Source: Hydrogenophaga sp. (GTDB lineage: Bacteria; Pseudomonadota; Gammaproteobacteria; Burkholderiales; Burkholderiaceae_C). From it: DNA of 64,000 nt. Of the stretch, positions 20,794 through 29,557 are shown piece after piece. A program made the translations under genes and the position numbers. Numbering within the stretch: the stretch's first letter is position 1; each line of letters begins with the position of its first letter. The DNA lies in contig NZ_JADMJO010000041.1 of the NCBI RefSeq assembly GCF_018780385.1, positions 1 to 64,000 on the forward strand, read 5' to 3'. The notes below the pieces were generated by a model that saw nothing but the letters and a program-made list of their open reading frames with translations, was not told where the DNA came from and ran no database searches.

Positions 20794-21360
20794 ATGACAC
20801 CCCTCGACTCCCCGGCTCGCGGTCACCTTCGGCGCGCGCTGGATGGCCTGTACGCGTTCGGTGGCGGCCTGGCCGCCCTGTGTGTGCTGGGCATCCTGAT
20901 CCTGATGCTGTGGGCCTCGGCCGGACGCCTGTTCGAATGGCGGGTGTCATGGGTCAACGACGTCGTGGCCTGGCTCTGCGCGGCAGCCGCCTTCATGGGC
21001 ATGGCCTACAGCTTTCGCAACGGCGACTTCGTGCGCGTGACGCTCGTGCTGGAATGGGCGAGCCCGGCCGTGCGGCGCTGGATGGAAGTGGTGGCGCTGG
21101 CGGTGGCCACCGTGACGATTGGCTACCTTGGCTACTGGGCAGCGATGTTCACCTATGAGAGCTGGCAATTCAACGACATCGCCGGCAACATGGTGGCCAT
21201 CCCGATCTGGATTCCGCAGATGAGCTTCGTGGTCGGCTCCGCGATCCTCGTGATTGCAGCACTCGACGAATGCGTGGGCGTGTTGCGCGGTCAACGACCC
21301 ACCTATGTGACGCGCGTCGAGGAACGGCACGCGCGCGGTGACTTTTCGGAGGAGCTCTGA
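20794..21360 (+). CDS. TRAP transporter small permease (DctQ)
   Basis: A 188-aa inner membrane protein with four predicted helices. It shares NDVVAWLCAAAAFMGMA, GDFVRVTLV and YESWQFND with the DctQ at 16270, so the two are paralogues. It follows the binding-protein gene by 7 bases and its stop directly abuts the DctM start at 21361, as expected for a tightly coupled TRAP operon. Confidence 0.92.
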   Translation: MTPLDSPARGHLRRALDGLYAFGGGLAALCVLGILILMLWASAGRLFEWRVSWVNDVVAWLCAAAAFMGMAYSFRNGDFVRVTLVLEWASPAVRRWMEVVALAVATVTIGYLGYWAAMFTYESWQFNDIAGNMVAIPIWIPQMSFVVGSAILVIAALDECVGVLRGQRPTYVTRVEERHARGDFSEEL

Positions 21361-22671
21361 ATGGGCCTGCTTGAGATCGGGGCCCTGCTGCTCTTCATTC
21401 TGCTGCTCATGCTGGGGGGCGGCGTCTGGATCGCCATGACGCTGGCCATCGTGGGTTGGGTCGGGCAGGCCTTCTTCACCACCACATTGCCCGGCAAAAA
21501 CCTGTTCTCGGCGTTCTGGGAAACCACCGCGAGCTGGGAGCTGGCGGCATTGCCGCTGTTCATCTGGATGGGCGAAGTGCTCTACCGCACCCGCTTGTCA
21601 GAACAGATGTTCGATGGCCTCTCTCCCTGGCTCTCGCGCGTGCCCGGGCGCCTGATGCACACCACCGTGCTGGGCTGCGGCATCTTTGGCTCGGTGTCGG
21701 GTTCGTCCGCTGCCACCTGCGCCACCATCGCCAAGGTCGCGCTGCCCGAGTTGGAAAAGCGCGGCTACGACCGCAACCTCGCACTCGGCTCGCTGGCCGC
21801 CGCCGGTGGCCTGGGCATCCTGATCCCGCCCTCGATCACCATGGTGGTCTACGCCGTGGCGGCCGACGCCAGCGTGATCCGGCTCTTTCTCGCGGGCTTC
21901 CTGCCGGGCTTCATGCTCATGGGCCTGTTCTCGGGCTACATCATCTGGTGGAGCCTGCGCAACCCCGACAAGGTGCCGCCGCCCGAGGCGCCCACCACCC
22001 TCGCGCAGAAGCTGCGGCGTTCCGGCAGCCTGATTCCCTGCGGGCTGCTGATCATCTTCATCGTCTGGGTGTTGGTCTCGGGCATCGCCACCGCCACCGA
22101 ATGCGCGGCCTATGGCGTGCTGGGCGCGCTGCTGATCGCCGCGGCCAGCCGCCAGCTGACCTGGCGCAACTTCTGGGAAGGCCTGACCGGCGCCACGCGG
22201 GTCAGTTGCATGATCATGTTCATCCTGGCTGGCGCGGCTTTCCTCACCAAGACCATGGCCTTCACCGGCATCCCGCGCGAGCTCGCCGAGATGGTGCAGG
22301 CCATCAACCCCTCGCCCTACGGCCTGATCGCCGTGCTGGTCGTGGTTTACCTCGTGCTCGGTGCGGCCCTGGACGGCATCAGCATGATCGTGCTCACCAG
22401 CGCTGTGGTGCTGCCCATGATCCAGCAGGCGGGCTTCGATCTTGTGTGGTTCGGCATCTTCATCATCATGCTGATCGAAATCGCCGAGATCACGCCGCCG
22501 GTGGGCTTCAACCTCTTCGTGCTGCAGAACATGACCGGCATCGACAGCAACCGCATCGCGCGCGTCACCCTGCCTTTCTTCGCCTGCATGATCCTGGCCA
22601 TCGCACTCATCACGCTGTTCCCATCCATCGTCACTGTGCTGCCCAACCTGGTGATGGGCAAGGAGTTGTAA
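21361..22671 (+). CDS. TRAP transporter large permease (DctM)
   Basis: A 436-aa permease, the same length as its paralogue at 14947 and highly similar to it throughout. GSVSGSSAATCATIAKV, GILIPPSITMVVYAV and EITPPVGFNLFVLQN are intact. It ends the second TRAP operon, and a strong intrinsic terminator (22710-22740) follows. The retention of two near-parallel permeases on either side of one regulator suggests two related substrates or two induction conditions. Confidence 0.95.
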   Translation: MGLLEIGALLLFILLLMLGGGVWIAMTLAIVGWVGQAFFTTTLPGKNLFSAFWETTASWELAALPLFIWMGEVLYRTRLSEQMFDGLSPWLSRVPGRLMHTTVLGCGIFGSVSGSSAATCATIAKVALPELEKRGYDRNLALGSLAAAGGLGILIPPSITMVVYAVAADASVIRLFLAGFLPGFMLMGLFSGYIIWWSLRNPDKVPPPEAPTTLAQKLRRSGSLIPCGLLIIFIVWVLVSGIATATECAAYGVLGALLIAAASRQLTWRNFWEGLTGATRVSCMIMFILAGAAFLTKTMAFTGIPRELAEMVQAINPSPYGLIAVLVVVYLVLGAALDGISMIVLTSAVVLPMIQQAGFDLVWFGIFIIMLIEIAEITPPVGFNLFVLQNMTGIDSNRIARVTLPFFACMILAIALITLFPSIVTVLPNLVMGKEL

Positions 22672-22709
22672 CCGGGGCTCCAAGCCGCATCCTCTACACT
22701 GGCACATTC

Positions 22710-22740
22710 CCGCCGCCCTTGTGCGGCGGTTTGCTTTTTT
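22710..22740 (+). terminator. Rho-independent terminator after the second TRAP operon
   Basis: A 7-bp GC stem CCGCCGC/GCGGCGG (22710-22716 and 22723-22729) with a six-base loop is followed by TTTGCTTTTTT. It lies 38 bases after the DctM stop and just before rdgC. Confidence 0.9.
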
Positions 22741-22752
22741 CAGAGGATTCCC

Positions 22753-23739
22753 GTGTTCAAGAATGTGACGATCTACCGCATCGCCCCCGGCTGGACGGCA
22801 ACGCTGGCAGACATGGAGGCTGCGCTGGACGCGGCCCGTTTCAAGCCCTGCGGCGCCACGCAGGACAAGTCGGTCGGCTGGGTCGAACCGCGTGGTGAAG
22901 CCCACGGCCCGCTGGTGGAAGCGGTGGCCGGCCAGCGCATCCTGAAACTCCAGATCGAGACCAAGGGCGTGCCCGGCTCGGTGGTGAAAAAGAAGGCGCA
23001 GGAAGAGGCCGACCACATCGAAGCCACCACCGGCCGCAAGCCTGGCAAAAAGGAAACCAAGGCCCTGCGCGAAGACGCGCTGCTGACCCTGCTGCCGCAG
23101 GCGTTTGCGCGACAGATGAACGTGTGGGTCTGGCTTGACCTGGAAGCCGGCTGGCTCGTGACCGACGCCAGCAGCCAAGGCAAGATCGACGAGGTCGTGA
23201 CCGCTCTGGTGCGCGCCTTCCATGGCTTGGTCATCACCCTGCTGCAGACCGCCGTGACGCCGCAAACCGCCATGACGCAATGGCTCTCGGCCACCACGCC
23301 CGACGAATGGCCGGGCGGCTTTGCGGTGGAACGCGAGTGCGAGCTGAAATCGGGCGACGAGGAAAAATCGTCGGTGAAATTCACCCGCCACAACCTCGCC
23401 ACGGACGAGGTGCGCCAGCACATCACCGAGGGCAAGTTGCCCACGCGCCTGGCGCTGAGCTGGGAAGGCCGCATCGGCTTCGTGCTCACCGAGTCGCTGC
23501 AGCTCAAGAAGATCAACTTCCTCGAAGGTGTGTTCGACGGCCGCCCCGACGAAGACGAGAACGGTTTTGACGCCGACGTGGCCCTGTCCACCGGCGAGTT
23601 GCAGAAGCTGCTGCCCGAACTGGTCGAGGCGCTCGGCGGCGAGATGGCGTTCGGTGCCGCACCCGCGGGCGACGTACCGGCCGCGGCTCAGCCCGTTGCT
23701 ATCACCGCCGATGGGGACGACGAAGGCCCGCCCTTCTGA
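22753..23739 (+). CDS. rdgC: Recombination-associated protein RdgC
   Basis: A 328-aa nucleoid-associated protein of the RdgC family. The N-terminus MFKNVTIYRIA is diagnostic, and the body shows the family blocks KSVGWVEPR, LQIETKGVPGSVV and VWVWLDLEAGWLVTDASS. In E. coli RdgC forms a ring dimer on DNA and restrains RecA. The start is a GTG with AGAGGA upstream. The C-terminus carries an Ala/Pro-rich extension after about residue 300. It is transcribed independently of the TRAP operon because of the terminator upstream. Confidence 0.95.
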   Translation: MFKNVTIYRIAPGWTATLADMEAALDAARFKPCGATQDKSVGWVEPRGEAHGPLVEAVAGQRILKLQIETKGVPGSVVKKKAQEEADHIEATTGRKPGKKETKALREDALLTLLPQAFARQMNVWVWLDLEAGWLVTDASSQGKIDEVVTALVRAFHGLVITLLQTAVTPQTAMTQWLSATTPDEWPGGFAVERECELKSGDEEKSSVKFTRHNLATDEVRQHITEGKLPTRLALSWEGRIGFVLTESLQLKKINFLEGVFDGRPDEDENGFDADVALSTGELQKLLPELVEALGGEMAFGAAPAGDVPAAAQPVAITADGDDEGPPF

Positions 23740-23749
23740 GGCCTGAGCC

Positions 23750-24142
23750 ATGAACACACTGCCCAGCGTCATCGCCATTTGCCTGGGCGCCTGCGTGGGT
23801 GCGTTGGCCCGTTGGCGCCTGGGTCTGTGGCTCAGCACACCTGGCTCGCTGCTGCCCTGGGGCACGCTGGCCTCCAACTGGATCGGCGCCTACGCCATCG
23901 GTCTGTCGGTGGCCTTCTTCAACGCACAGCCACAGCTCGACCCCGTGTGGCGCCTGGCCATCGTCACCGGCCTGCTGGGAGCGTTGACAACCTTTTCCAC
24001 CTTCTCCGCCGAGGTGGTGACGCTGCTGCAGCAAGGCCGCCTCGTGCTGGCCAGCGGTGTGGCCGGGCTGCACCTAGTCGGCTCGCTGCTGCTGACCTGG
24101 CTGGGCTTGCGCACCGCCGCGCTCTGGTTGACCCCGGCCTAG
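23750..24142 (+). CDS. crcB: Fluoride ion channel CrcB
   Basis: A 130-aa small membrane protein with four hydrophobic segments and all Fluc/CrcB signatures: GACVGALARW at the N-terminus, the ASNWIGAYAIG segment and GALTTFSTFS. It exports fluoride as a dual-topology dimer. No fluoride riboswitch fits in the 10-base gap after rdgC, so expression is probably coupled to rdgC. Its stop shares the four bases CTAG with the stop of the convergent WYL gene. Confidence 0.93.
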   Translation: MNTLPSVIAICLGACVGALARWRLGLWLSTPGSLLPWGTLASNWIGAYAIGLSVAFFNAQPQLDPVWRLAIVTGLLGALTTFSTFSAEVVTLLQQGRLVLASGVAGLHLVGSLLLTWLGLRTAALWLTPA

Positions 24143-25089
24143 GCAGACCGGTAGAGCGCCGCCACCGCGCCGGCCTGCTGCGCCAAGCGCTCGCGCATCG
24201 CGGGTGGTGCCAGCACCTCGATTTCGTCGCCGAAGCCCAGCAATTGCCGTGCGCCCTGCTTGATGGACTCCACGCGGATCGTGACCTCATCACCCGCCTG
24301 ATCGGCATACGGAATGCGCGCATTCGCCAGCCACTTCATCGAACGGTCTGAGACGCGAACACGAACTTCGATCGAACGCAGTTCCGATTCGAATCGCGCG
24401 GCGGATGCCCGCCAGGTGCTGGCAAGGTCGAAGCTTTTGGGGCGTCTGAAGGCGGCGCCCACTTTCAGGTCCATCACACTGGTCAACCTGTAGGTGCGCA
24501 CACCGTCGCCCTTCGTTGGCATCTCCACCGCACGCGCCACCAGATACCACGCACCCGCCTTGAGCACCAGACCCAGCGGCTCCAGCGTCCGCTGCGTCAT
24601 GCCCCGCCAGCTTTCGTAGCGCACGTCGATGCGCCGTGCGCGCCAGACCGCATCAGCCGCCTCGCGCAGGAACCGCGGCGCGTCCTGCGTGCGGTACCAA
24701 TCCACCGCGTCGATGTGCAGGCGTTGGCCCACGCGCTCGGCCTGTTCGCGCCACTCGCCGGGCAGGCTGGCCACCATCTTCAGGCGGGCCGACGCCGCAG
24801 CAGCTCCAAGGCCCAGCTCCGTGGCCGGCCCGGGCAGGCCAGCGAGCAACAGCGCGTTGGCCTCGGGCTCGGTCATGCCGGTGAGCTGCGTGCTCCAGCC
24901 TTCGCGCAACTGAAAACCGCCATGCCGCCCGCGCTCGCCCCAGAGCGGCACACCCGCCGCCGAGAGCTGGTCGATGTCGCGCAGCACGGTGCGCTCCGAC
25001 ACCTCCATGGCCTGCGCGAGGGCCCCCGCCGTCAAACGCCCGCGCGCCTGCAGCAGCATCAGGATGGAGAGCAATCGGCTGGCTTTCAT
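24139..25089 (-). CDS. YafY-type transcriptional regulator with WYL domain
   Basis: A 316-aa regulator with an N-terminal winged helix-turn-helix (RLLSILMLLQARGRLTAGAL, then SERTVLRDIDQL) and a C-terminal WYL ligand-sensing domain. In the WYL region WYLVA and YRLTSV are visible. The family includes repressors and activators responsive to small ligands. It is divergent from the NIPSNAP gene at 25169, with the 79-base gap between them as the likely operator region, so it probably controls that gene. No recognition site could be defined by eye. Confidence 0.9.
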   Translation of the reverse strand: MKASRLLSILMLLQARGRLTAGALAQAMEVSERTVLRDIDQLSAAGVPLWGERGRHGGFQLREGWSTQLTGMTEPEANALLLAGLPGPATELGLGAAAASARLKMVASLPGEWREQAERVGQRLHIDAVDWYRTQDAPRFLREAADAVWRARRIDVRYESWRGMTQRTLEPLGLVLKAGAWYLVARAVEMPTKGDGVRTYRLTSVMDLKVGAAFRRPKSFDLASTWRASAARFESELRSIEVRVRVSDRSMKWLANARIPYADQAGDEVTIRVESIKQGARQLLGFGDEIEVLAPPAMRERLAQQAGAVAALYRSA

Positions 25090-25168
25090 GGGTCGAATTT
25101 AAACATGACACAAGGTGTCAGGTTATAGAGCAGATCATCAGCTCACCGTTTTCAAGGAGCCCCGCGCC

Positions 25169-25900
25169 ATGACTTTCACCCATTCCGAATCCTCCCTCGT
25201 CGAACTGCGCCGCTACACGCTGCATCCCGGCCGGCGAGACACGCTGATCGATCTGTTCGACCGCGAGTTCGTCGAAACCCAGGAGGCGGTCGGCATGCGC
25301 GTCATCGGGCAGTTCCGCGACCTCGACGACGACCAGCGCTTCGTCTGGCTGCGCGGCTTCGCCGACATGGCCCGCCGCCGTGCGGGCCTGGAAGCCTTTT
25401 ACGGCGGCCCGGTGTGGCACGCGCACCGCGACGCGGCCAACGCCACCATGGTGGATTCGGACGATGTGTTCCTGCTGCGCCCGGCCTGGCCTGGCGCAGG
25501 CATCGAGGTTGCCGAGCCCAGCCGCGCCGCGCCCGGTGCCACCACCACCCCACCCGGCCTGCTGGACGCCAGCGTCTTCCACCTGCGTGCACCGGCCAGC
25601 GACGACCTGCTGGCGCTGTGTCGGGGGGTGCTCTCGCCCGTACTCCGGCAGGGCGGCGCGCGGCGGATCGGCTGGTACATCAGCGAACCCCGCCCCAACG
25701 ACTTTGTGCGCCTGCCGGTTCGCGAGGGTGAACCGGTGCTGGTGGGCCTGGCGCTGTTCGACGACCTCGCCGCTTTCGAGACCTTTGCCCGCAGCGGCAC
25801 CTGGGCGCGCGACGCACAACCCGCGCTGGCGCCCTGGCTGACAGGCCCCGCCGAAACCCACCGCCTGTTGCCCACCGCGCGCTCTGCCCTGCACGCCTGA
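25169..25900 (+). CDS. NIPSNAP-family protein
   Basis: A 243-aa protein whose first 105 residues match the NIPSNAP dimeric alpha/beta-barrel fold (LVELRRYTLHPGRRDTLIDL, VIGQFRDLDD, WLRGFADMARR). A second half from about residue 130 (LLDASVFHLRAP) looks like a degenerate second copy of the fold. Function is unknown for bacterial members; relatives act as small ferredoxin-like enzymes. The ATG at 25169 is preceded by AAGGAG. It is divergent from the WYL regulator and 24 bases ahead of the next small gene, suggesting a two-gene transcript. Confidence 0.82.
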   Translation: MTFTHSESSLVELRRYTLHPGRRDTLIDLFDREFVETQEAVGMRVIGQFRDLDDDQRFVWLRGFADMARRRAGLEAFYGGPVWHAHRDAANATMVDSDDVFLLRPAWPGAGIEVAEPSRAAPGATTTPPGLLDASVFHLRAPASDDLLALCRGVLSPVLRQGGARRIGWYISEPRPNDFVRLPVREGEPVLVGLALFDDLAAFETFARSGTWARDAQPALAPWLTGPAETHRLLPTARSALHA

Positions 25901-25924
25901 CCCTTCACCCCGTCAAGGACCACC

Positions 25925-26407
25925 ATGACCACCCCCAGCGAACACAACTTCGACTTCCTGCACGGCGTCTGGCAAGTGACCCACCGTCGACTGCGCGAGC
26001 GCCTGCGCGACAGCGACGACTGGCAGACCTTCGACGGCACTTGCAGCGCCCACCCCGTGCTGGGCGGTCAGGGCAACGTCGACGACAACCTGCTGCACCT
26101 GCCGGGCGGCAGCTACCGCGCCGTCACGTTGCGCACGCACGACCCACAAACGGGCCGCTGGTCGATCTGGTGGCTCGATGGCCGCCACCCGCACCGCCTC
26201 GACGTGCCCGTGGTCGGCTCGTTCGACCAGGGCGTCGGCAGTTTCTTCGCCGACGACGTGCTCGACGGCCGCGCCATCCGTGTGCGCTTCCGCTGGACCG
26301 ACACGCACACCGCATCGCCCCTCTGGGAACAGGCGTTCTCGGTCGACGCAGGCACCACCTGGGAAGTCAACTGGACGATGCGCTTCCACCGTCTGCCTGC
26401 CCCGTGA
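25925..26407 (+). CDS. Conserved hypothetical protein, DUF1579/lipocalin-like
   Basis: A 160-aa soluble protein without signal peptide. FDFLHGVWQVTHRRLRERL at the start, GGQGNVDDNL, and the terminal WEVNWTMRFHRL resemble small beta-barrel proteins of the DUF1579 type that are annotated only as hypothetical. It follows the NIPSNAP gene closely and likely belongs to the same WYL-controlled unit. No catalytic motif was recognised. Confidence 0.7.
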   Translation: MTTPSEHNFDFLHGVWQVTHRRLRERLRDSDDWQTFDGTCSAHPVLGGQGNVDDNLLHLPGGSYRAVTLRTHDPQTGRWSIWWLDGRHPHRLDVPVVGSFDQGVGSFFADDVLDGRAIRVRFRWTDTHTASPLWEQAFSVDAGTTWEVNWTMRFHRLPAP

Positions 26408-26489
26408 AACGGACGGTGCGGTAGCGAACAGACGATCGCGCGTTGCGCTTTCACAGTGGGCAGCCAAACCCCACACGCTTGCACCGCAC

Positions 26490-27560
26490 ATGACCGAGAT
26501 CCGCAAAGGACAGGCCCCCGCCCCGTTGGAGCGGGCGCAATTCGCCGAGCGCTTTCGCGCCCTCTTCCTGGATCCGGGATTCCGCGCCGAAGACCTCGGC
26601 ATTGACCGCCTTGAGGCCATCGCCTGGGACGCGTACAAGGAAGGCCGCAAGGCGCCCTTCACGGAAAAAGCAGGGGCGGGCTACGCTGACCCGGATTACG
26701 ACCTCTCGGTCGAATGGGTGGCCACCAAGGCGCGCATCGACGCGGCGCAGGCGCGGTGGTCGCTGGCCGACACGCCCACCCGTGTGCTGCTGGTCTGCGG
26801 CTCGGCGCGCAACGACGGCACCTGCCCCGGCGAAATCTCCAAGAGCTTTCGCCTCACGCAGATCGCGCGCGAGGCACTGGAGGCCAGCGGCATTGAATGC
26901 GATGTGCTCGACCTGAGCCTGGTCACGTCGGAGTACCAGCTCCACATCCACCCCTGCAAGGGCTGTGTGTCCACCGCCATGCCGCTGTGCCATTGGCCCT
27001 GCAGTTGTTATCCCAACCACGCACTGGGCCAGACACACGACTGGATGGCCGAGATCTACGAGCGCTGGACCGCCGCGCACGCGGTGCTGATCGTCACACC
27101 GGTGTACTGGTACCAGAGCCCCAGCCCGCTCAAGCTGATGATCGACCGCCTGGTGTGCGCCGACGGCGGCAACCCGGACCCCACGTCCACCGGCGGCAAG
27201 AAGGCCGCGCTGGCCAAGACCCTGGAGATGGCTGGCTGGGACTACCCGAAACACCTGGCCGGCCGGGCCTACGGCGTGGTGGTGCATGGCGACGTGGCCG
27301 GCGTCGAAAGCTCGCGCCGCTCGCTGAGCGACTGGCTCGACTGGATGGGCTTCATCGACGCCGGAGCCGTGGCCCGGTTGGACCGGTACATCGGCTACTA
27401 CGAACCGTATGCGACCAGCCATGAAGCGCTGGACCGCGATCTCGACGTGCAGGAAGAAACGCGCCAAGCCGCGCAGGCACTCGCCAAGGCGGTGGCCGAG
27501 TTGCGCGGTGGCCGGCTGAAATCACTGCAATCCCCACGCGCCAGGCCGCGGCCGAAGTGA
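26490..27560 (+). CDS. Flavodoxin-like NAD(P)H-dependent FMN reductase family protein
   Basis: A 356-aa protein with an about 95-residue N-terminal extension followed by a flavodoxin-type domain. RVLLVCGSARNDGTCPG is the phosphate-binding start, and TPVYWYQSPSPLKLMIDRL is the isoalloxazine-side motif of the NADPH-dependent FMN reductase family. Between them sits a cysteine-rich patch (HPCKGCVSTAMPLCHWPCSC) that could bind an iron-sulfur cluster or a metal, as in iron-sulfur flavoproteins; this is inference. The ATG at 26490 is chosen as the first start clear of the preceding gene. Redox role unknown. Confidence 0.82.
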   Translation: MTEIRKGQAPAPLERAQFAERFRALFLDPGFRAEDLGIDRLEAIAWDAYKEGRKAPFTEKAGAGYADPDYDLSVEWVATKARIDAAQARWSLADTPTRVLLVCGSARNDGTCPGEISKSFRLTQIAREALEASGIECDVLDLSLVTSEYQLHIHPCKGCVSTAMPLCHWPCSCYPNHALGQTHDWMAEIYERWTAAHAVLIVTPVYWYQSPSPLKLMIDRLVCADGGNPDPTSTGGKKAALAKTLEMAGWDYPKHLAGRAYGVVVHGDVAGVESSRRSLSDWLDWMGFIDAGAVARLDRYIGYYEPYATSHEALDRDLDVQEETRQAAQALAKAVAELRGGRLKSLQSPRARPRPK

Positions 27561-27587
27561 ATGCCGGCAGCGGCGTCGCTCCGAGCG

Positions 27588-27887
27588 TCAGCCGCCGCCA
27601 CGCTGCATGTACAGGTCGAAGCGCTTCATGAACGCATAGCGCTGCTGGGCATCCAGCCAGCTGAAGGCGAACTTCACCCGCAGCACCGGCATGCGCATGA
27701 GCGCGATCACGCGCGGTGGCTGCTGCGCCCAGCGCAGCGTGAGCTGCCCGGGTGGCACCTCGATGACGGCGTGAGCGCCTTCGCGGCGCCAGATGCACGT
27801 GCCCACCGCCGCCGGCAACCAACCCAGCCACTCCGCCTCGGTACAACCCATGTCGCGTTCGAAGTGCTCTTCGTAGCTCGACTGCAC
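27588..27887 (-). CDS. Small protein of the aldehyde oxidoreductase operon, unknown function
   Basis: A 99-aa protein starting at a GTG five bases after the MoaD-like gene; an internal ATG at 27851 is an alternative. It is rich in aromatic and basic residues (RVKFAFSWLDAQQRYAFMKRFDLYMQR), with no cysteine pairs beyond single cysteines and no signal peptide. I do not recognise a family. It is the last gene of the operon for the tungsten-type oxidoreductase, a position where other bacteria also carry a small accessory gene, so a role in cofactor insertion or assembly is plausible but unproved. Confidence 0.65.
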   Translation of the reverse strand: MQSSYEEHFERDMGCTEAEWLGWLPAAVGTCIWRREGAHAVIEVPPGQLTLRWAQQPPRVIALMRMPVLRVKFAFSWLDAQQRYAFMKRFDLYMQRGGG

Positions 27888-27892
27888 CGGGC

Positions 27893-28147
27893 TCAGCCCC
27901 CCGCGATGGGTGGCCAGATGGCCAGCACATCGCCTTCGGCGAGCGTCGCGCTCAGGCGCTCGTCGGGCTGGATGTACTTGCCGTTGACGAGCACCAGGTG
28001 CACCAGCTTCGGCGGCAGGCCGAAGGGTTCGATGATCTGGCTGATGGGTGTGGCGGGGTCGATGTCCAGCGACACCTGGTTGCTGCGTCGGGCTTCGGGG
28101 GGCAAGTAGTCGGTGAGCGTGGCGAAGAGCTTGAAAGTGATGTTCAT
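27893..28147 (-). CDS. MoaD/ThiS-like sulfur carrier
   Basis: An 84-aa ubiquitin-fold protein that ends in the double glycine (PPIAGG) required for thiocarboxylate formation by MoeB/ThiF-type adenylyltransferases. ITFKLFATLTDYLP and LVLVNGKYI fit MoaD relatives. Located inside the aldehyde oxidoreductase operon, it is probably a dedicated sulfur carrier for making the dithiolene of the tungsten-pterin cofactor. A single copy of the dispersed repeat described below separates it from the FAD-subunit gene. Confidence 0.88.
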   Translation of the reverse strand: MNITFKLFATLTDYLPPEARRSNQVSLDIDPATPISQIIEPFGLPPKLVHLVLVNGKYIQPDERLSATLAEGDVLAIWPPIAGG

Positions 28148-28160
28148 GGATGGCGAAGGC

Positions 28161-28186
28161 CCTTCGACAGGCTCAGGGCGAACGGG
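28161..28186. repeat. Dispersed repeat, single copy
   Basis: CTTCGACAGGCTCAGGGCGA with flanking CC and ACGG: one arm of the dispersed repeat seen as inverted pairs at three other sites in this window. It lies in the 57-base gap between the FAD-subunit and MoaD-like genes. Confidence 0.85.
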
Positions 28187-28204
28187 AAAAAGGACACGTT
28201 ATTT

Positions 28205-29545
28205 TCAACGCCTGCGCTCATCCGCGGCACCTGCCCATTGCCCTTGCCCCTGCGCGCTTGCCAGGTACGCGTCCATCAACTTCGTCGGGTCGTGCATCAG
28301 GCGGTCTTTCCAGTCGCCCAGCTTCACCTGTCCTTCCACCAGCCCACGCATCACGCCCACATGATCGGTCCAGCCGACCGAGTTGCAGCCGACCATCACA
28401 TCGCCCTGGAATTGCAGGCTGAGGTGGCGACCGCGGGCCTTGTCGGTGAGCTCGGCGTGTTCACCGCCGGGAACACCTTCCCAATTGCCAAAGCTCGTGG
28501 AGATGAGGCCCAGCGTGTCCAGCACGTTGATCTGCGTCACGCCCTTGAGATCGGCTCTCTGGCCCACCATGTTGAGCGCGGCCACGCGCGCCTGCTCGGC
28601 GGCGTTGGGCTGGATGGCGCTCACGATGGTCTTGCCACTGACCTTGTCAAACGCTTCTGCGCAATCACCGGCGGCGTAGATGCCCGGCACATTGGTCTGC
28701 AGGTGCTCGTCGGTGAGCACGCCCACCAGGCAGGTGATGCCCGAGTCTTTCAGGAAGCCGATGGCCGGGCGCACGCCGGTGGCGCTGATCACCAGATCGG
28801 CCTCGACCGTCTGCCCACCCGAAAGCTTGACGCGCAAGCCCTTGGCCGGCTCGGCCGAGCCCAGGCCGATGGCATTGGCTATTCTGCCCACCACACCCGA
28901 AGGCTCCGAGGCGAGTTCGATCGCCTCGACCTTGGTGCCGGTGTAGACCTTCACGCCCTTCTTCTCGCACCAGTCGCGGATCATGCCGCCGGCGGTCGGG
29001 CCCATCATGCGCGGCACCATGCGGTCGCCCATTTCCACCACGCTCAGCTCCACACCACGCGCGGCCAAGGCTTCCATGATGATGCAGCCGATGAAGCCTG
29101 CGCCCATCTGCAGCACACGGGCACCGGGTTGGGCCAGGGCCATGATGGCGCGCGCGTCTTCCAGCGTCCAGCAGGGGTGCACACCGGGCAGATCCATCCC
29201 GGCAATCGGTGGGCGCACCGGGTGCGAGCCGGTGGCGATCAACAGCTTGTCGAACTTGAGCTGGGTGCCGTTGTCCAGCGTCACGGTTCGAGCCTGAGCA
29301 TCCACCGCCGTGGCGCGTGCGGGCACCTGGTCGATGCGCAGGTCAGCGTAATGCGTGAGGCTCTTGCGCAGGTAGGTGCCGGTTTCCTTGACGTTGCCCA
29401 TCAGCAGATACGGAATGGCCATGCGCGAATACGGCGGCTCGGCCTCGTCCCCCACCAGGGTGATGGTGTCGGCGGGGGCATGTTTGCGGATGGTCTCGGC
29501 GGCAATGACACCGGCGGGGCCGGCGCCCAGGATGACGTGGTGCAT
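28205..29545 (-). CDS. FAD/NAD(P)H-binding subunit of aldehyde oxidoreductase (AorC-like)
   Basis: A 446-aa pyridine nucleotide-disulfide family oxidoreductase. ILGAGPAGVIAAETI is the FAD Rossmann motif near the start, RVLQMGAGFIGCIIMEAL is the NAD motif near residue 150, and YAAGDCAEA is the C-terminal FAD motif. The ATG at 29545 is preceded by GAGGAGA. In the Aromatoleum tungsten enzyme a protein of this type (AorC) passes electrons between the ferredoxin-like AorA and NAD. An intrinsic terminator lies immediately upstream (29558-29592), so this gene is probably expressed below the level of the catalytic subunit. Confidence 0.9.
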   Translation of the reverse strand: MHHVILGAGPAGVIAAETIRKHAPADTITLVGDEAEPPYSRMAIPYLLMGNVKETGTYLRKSLTHYADLRIDQVPARATAVDAQARTVTLDNGTQLKFDKLLIATGSHPVRPPIAGMDLPGVHPCWTLEDARAIMALAQPGARVLQMGAGFIGCIIMEALAARGVELSVVEMGDRMVPRMMGPTAGGMIRDWCEKKGVKVYTGTKVEAIELASEPSGVVGRIANAIGLGSAEPAKGLRVKLSGGQTVEADLVISATGVRPAIGFLKDSGITCLVGVLTDEHLQTNVPGIYAAGDCAEAFDKVSGKTIVSAIQPNAAEQARVAALNMVGQRADLKGVTQINVLDTLGLISTSFGNWEGVPGGEHAELTDKARGRHLSLQFQGDVMVGCNSVGWTDHVGVMRGLVEGQVKLGDWKDRLMHDPTKLMDAYLASAQGQGQWAGAADERRR

Positions 29546-29557
29546 GTCGTGTCTCCT

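Noticed and set aside
23740..23749. Fluoride riboswitch for crcB
   Set aside because: Only ten bases separate rdgC and crcB, which is too short for the aptamer, and no such fold was seen at the end of rdgC.
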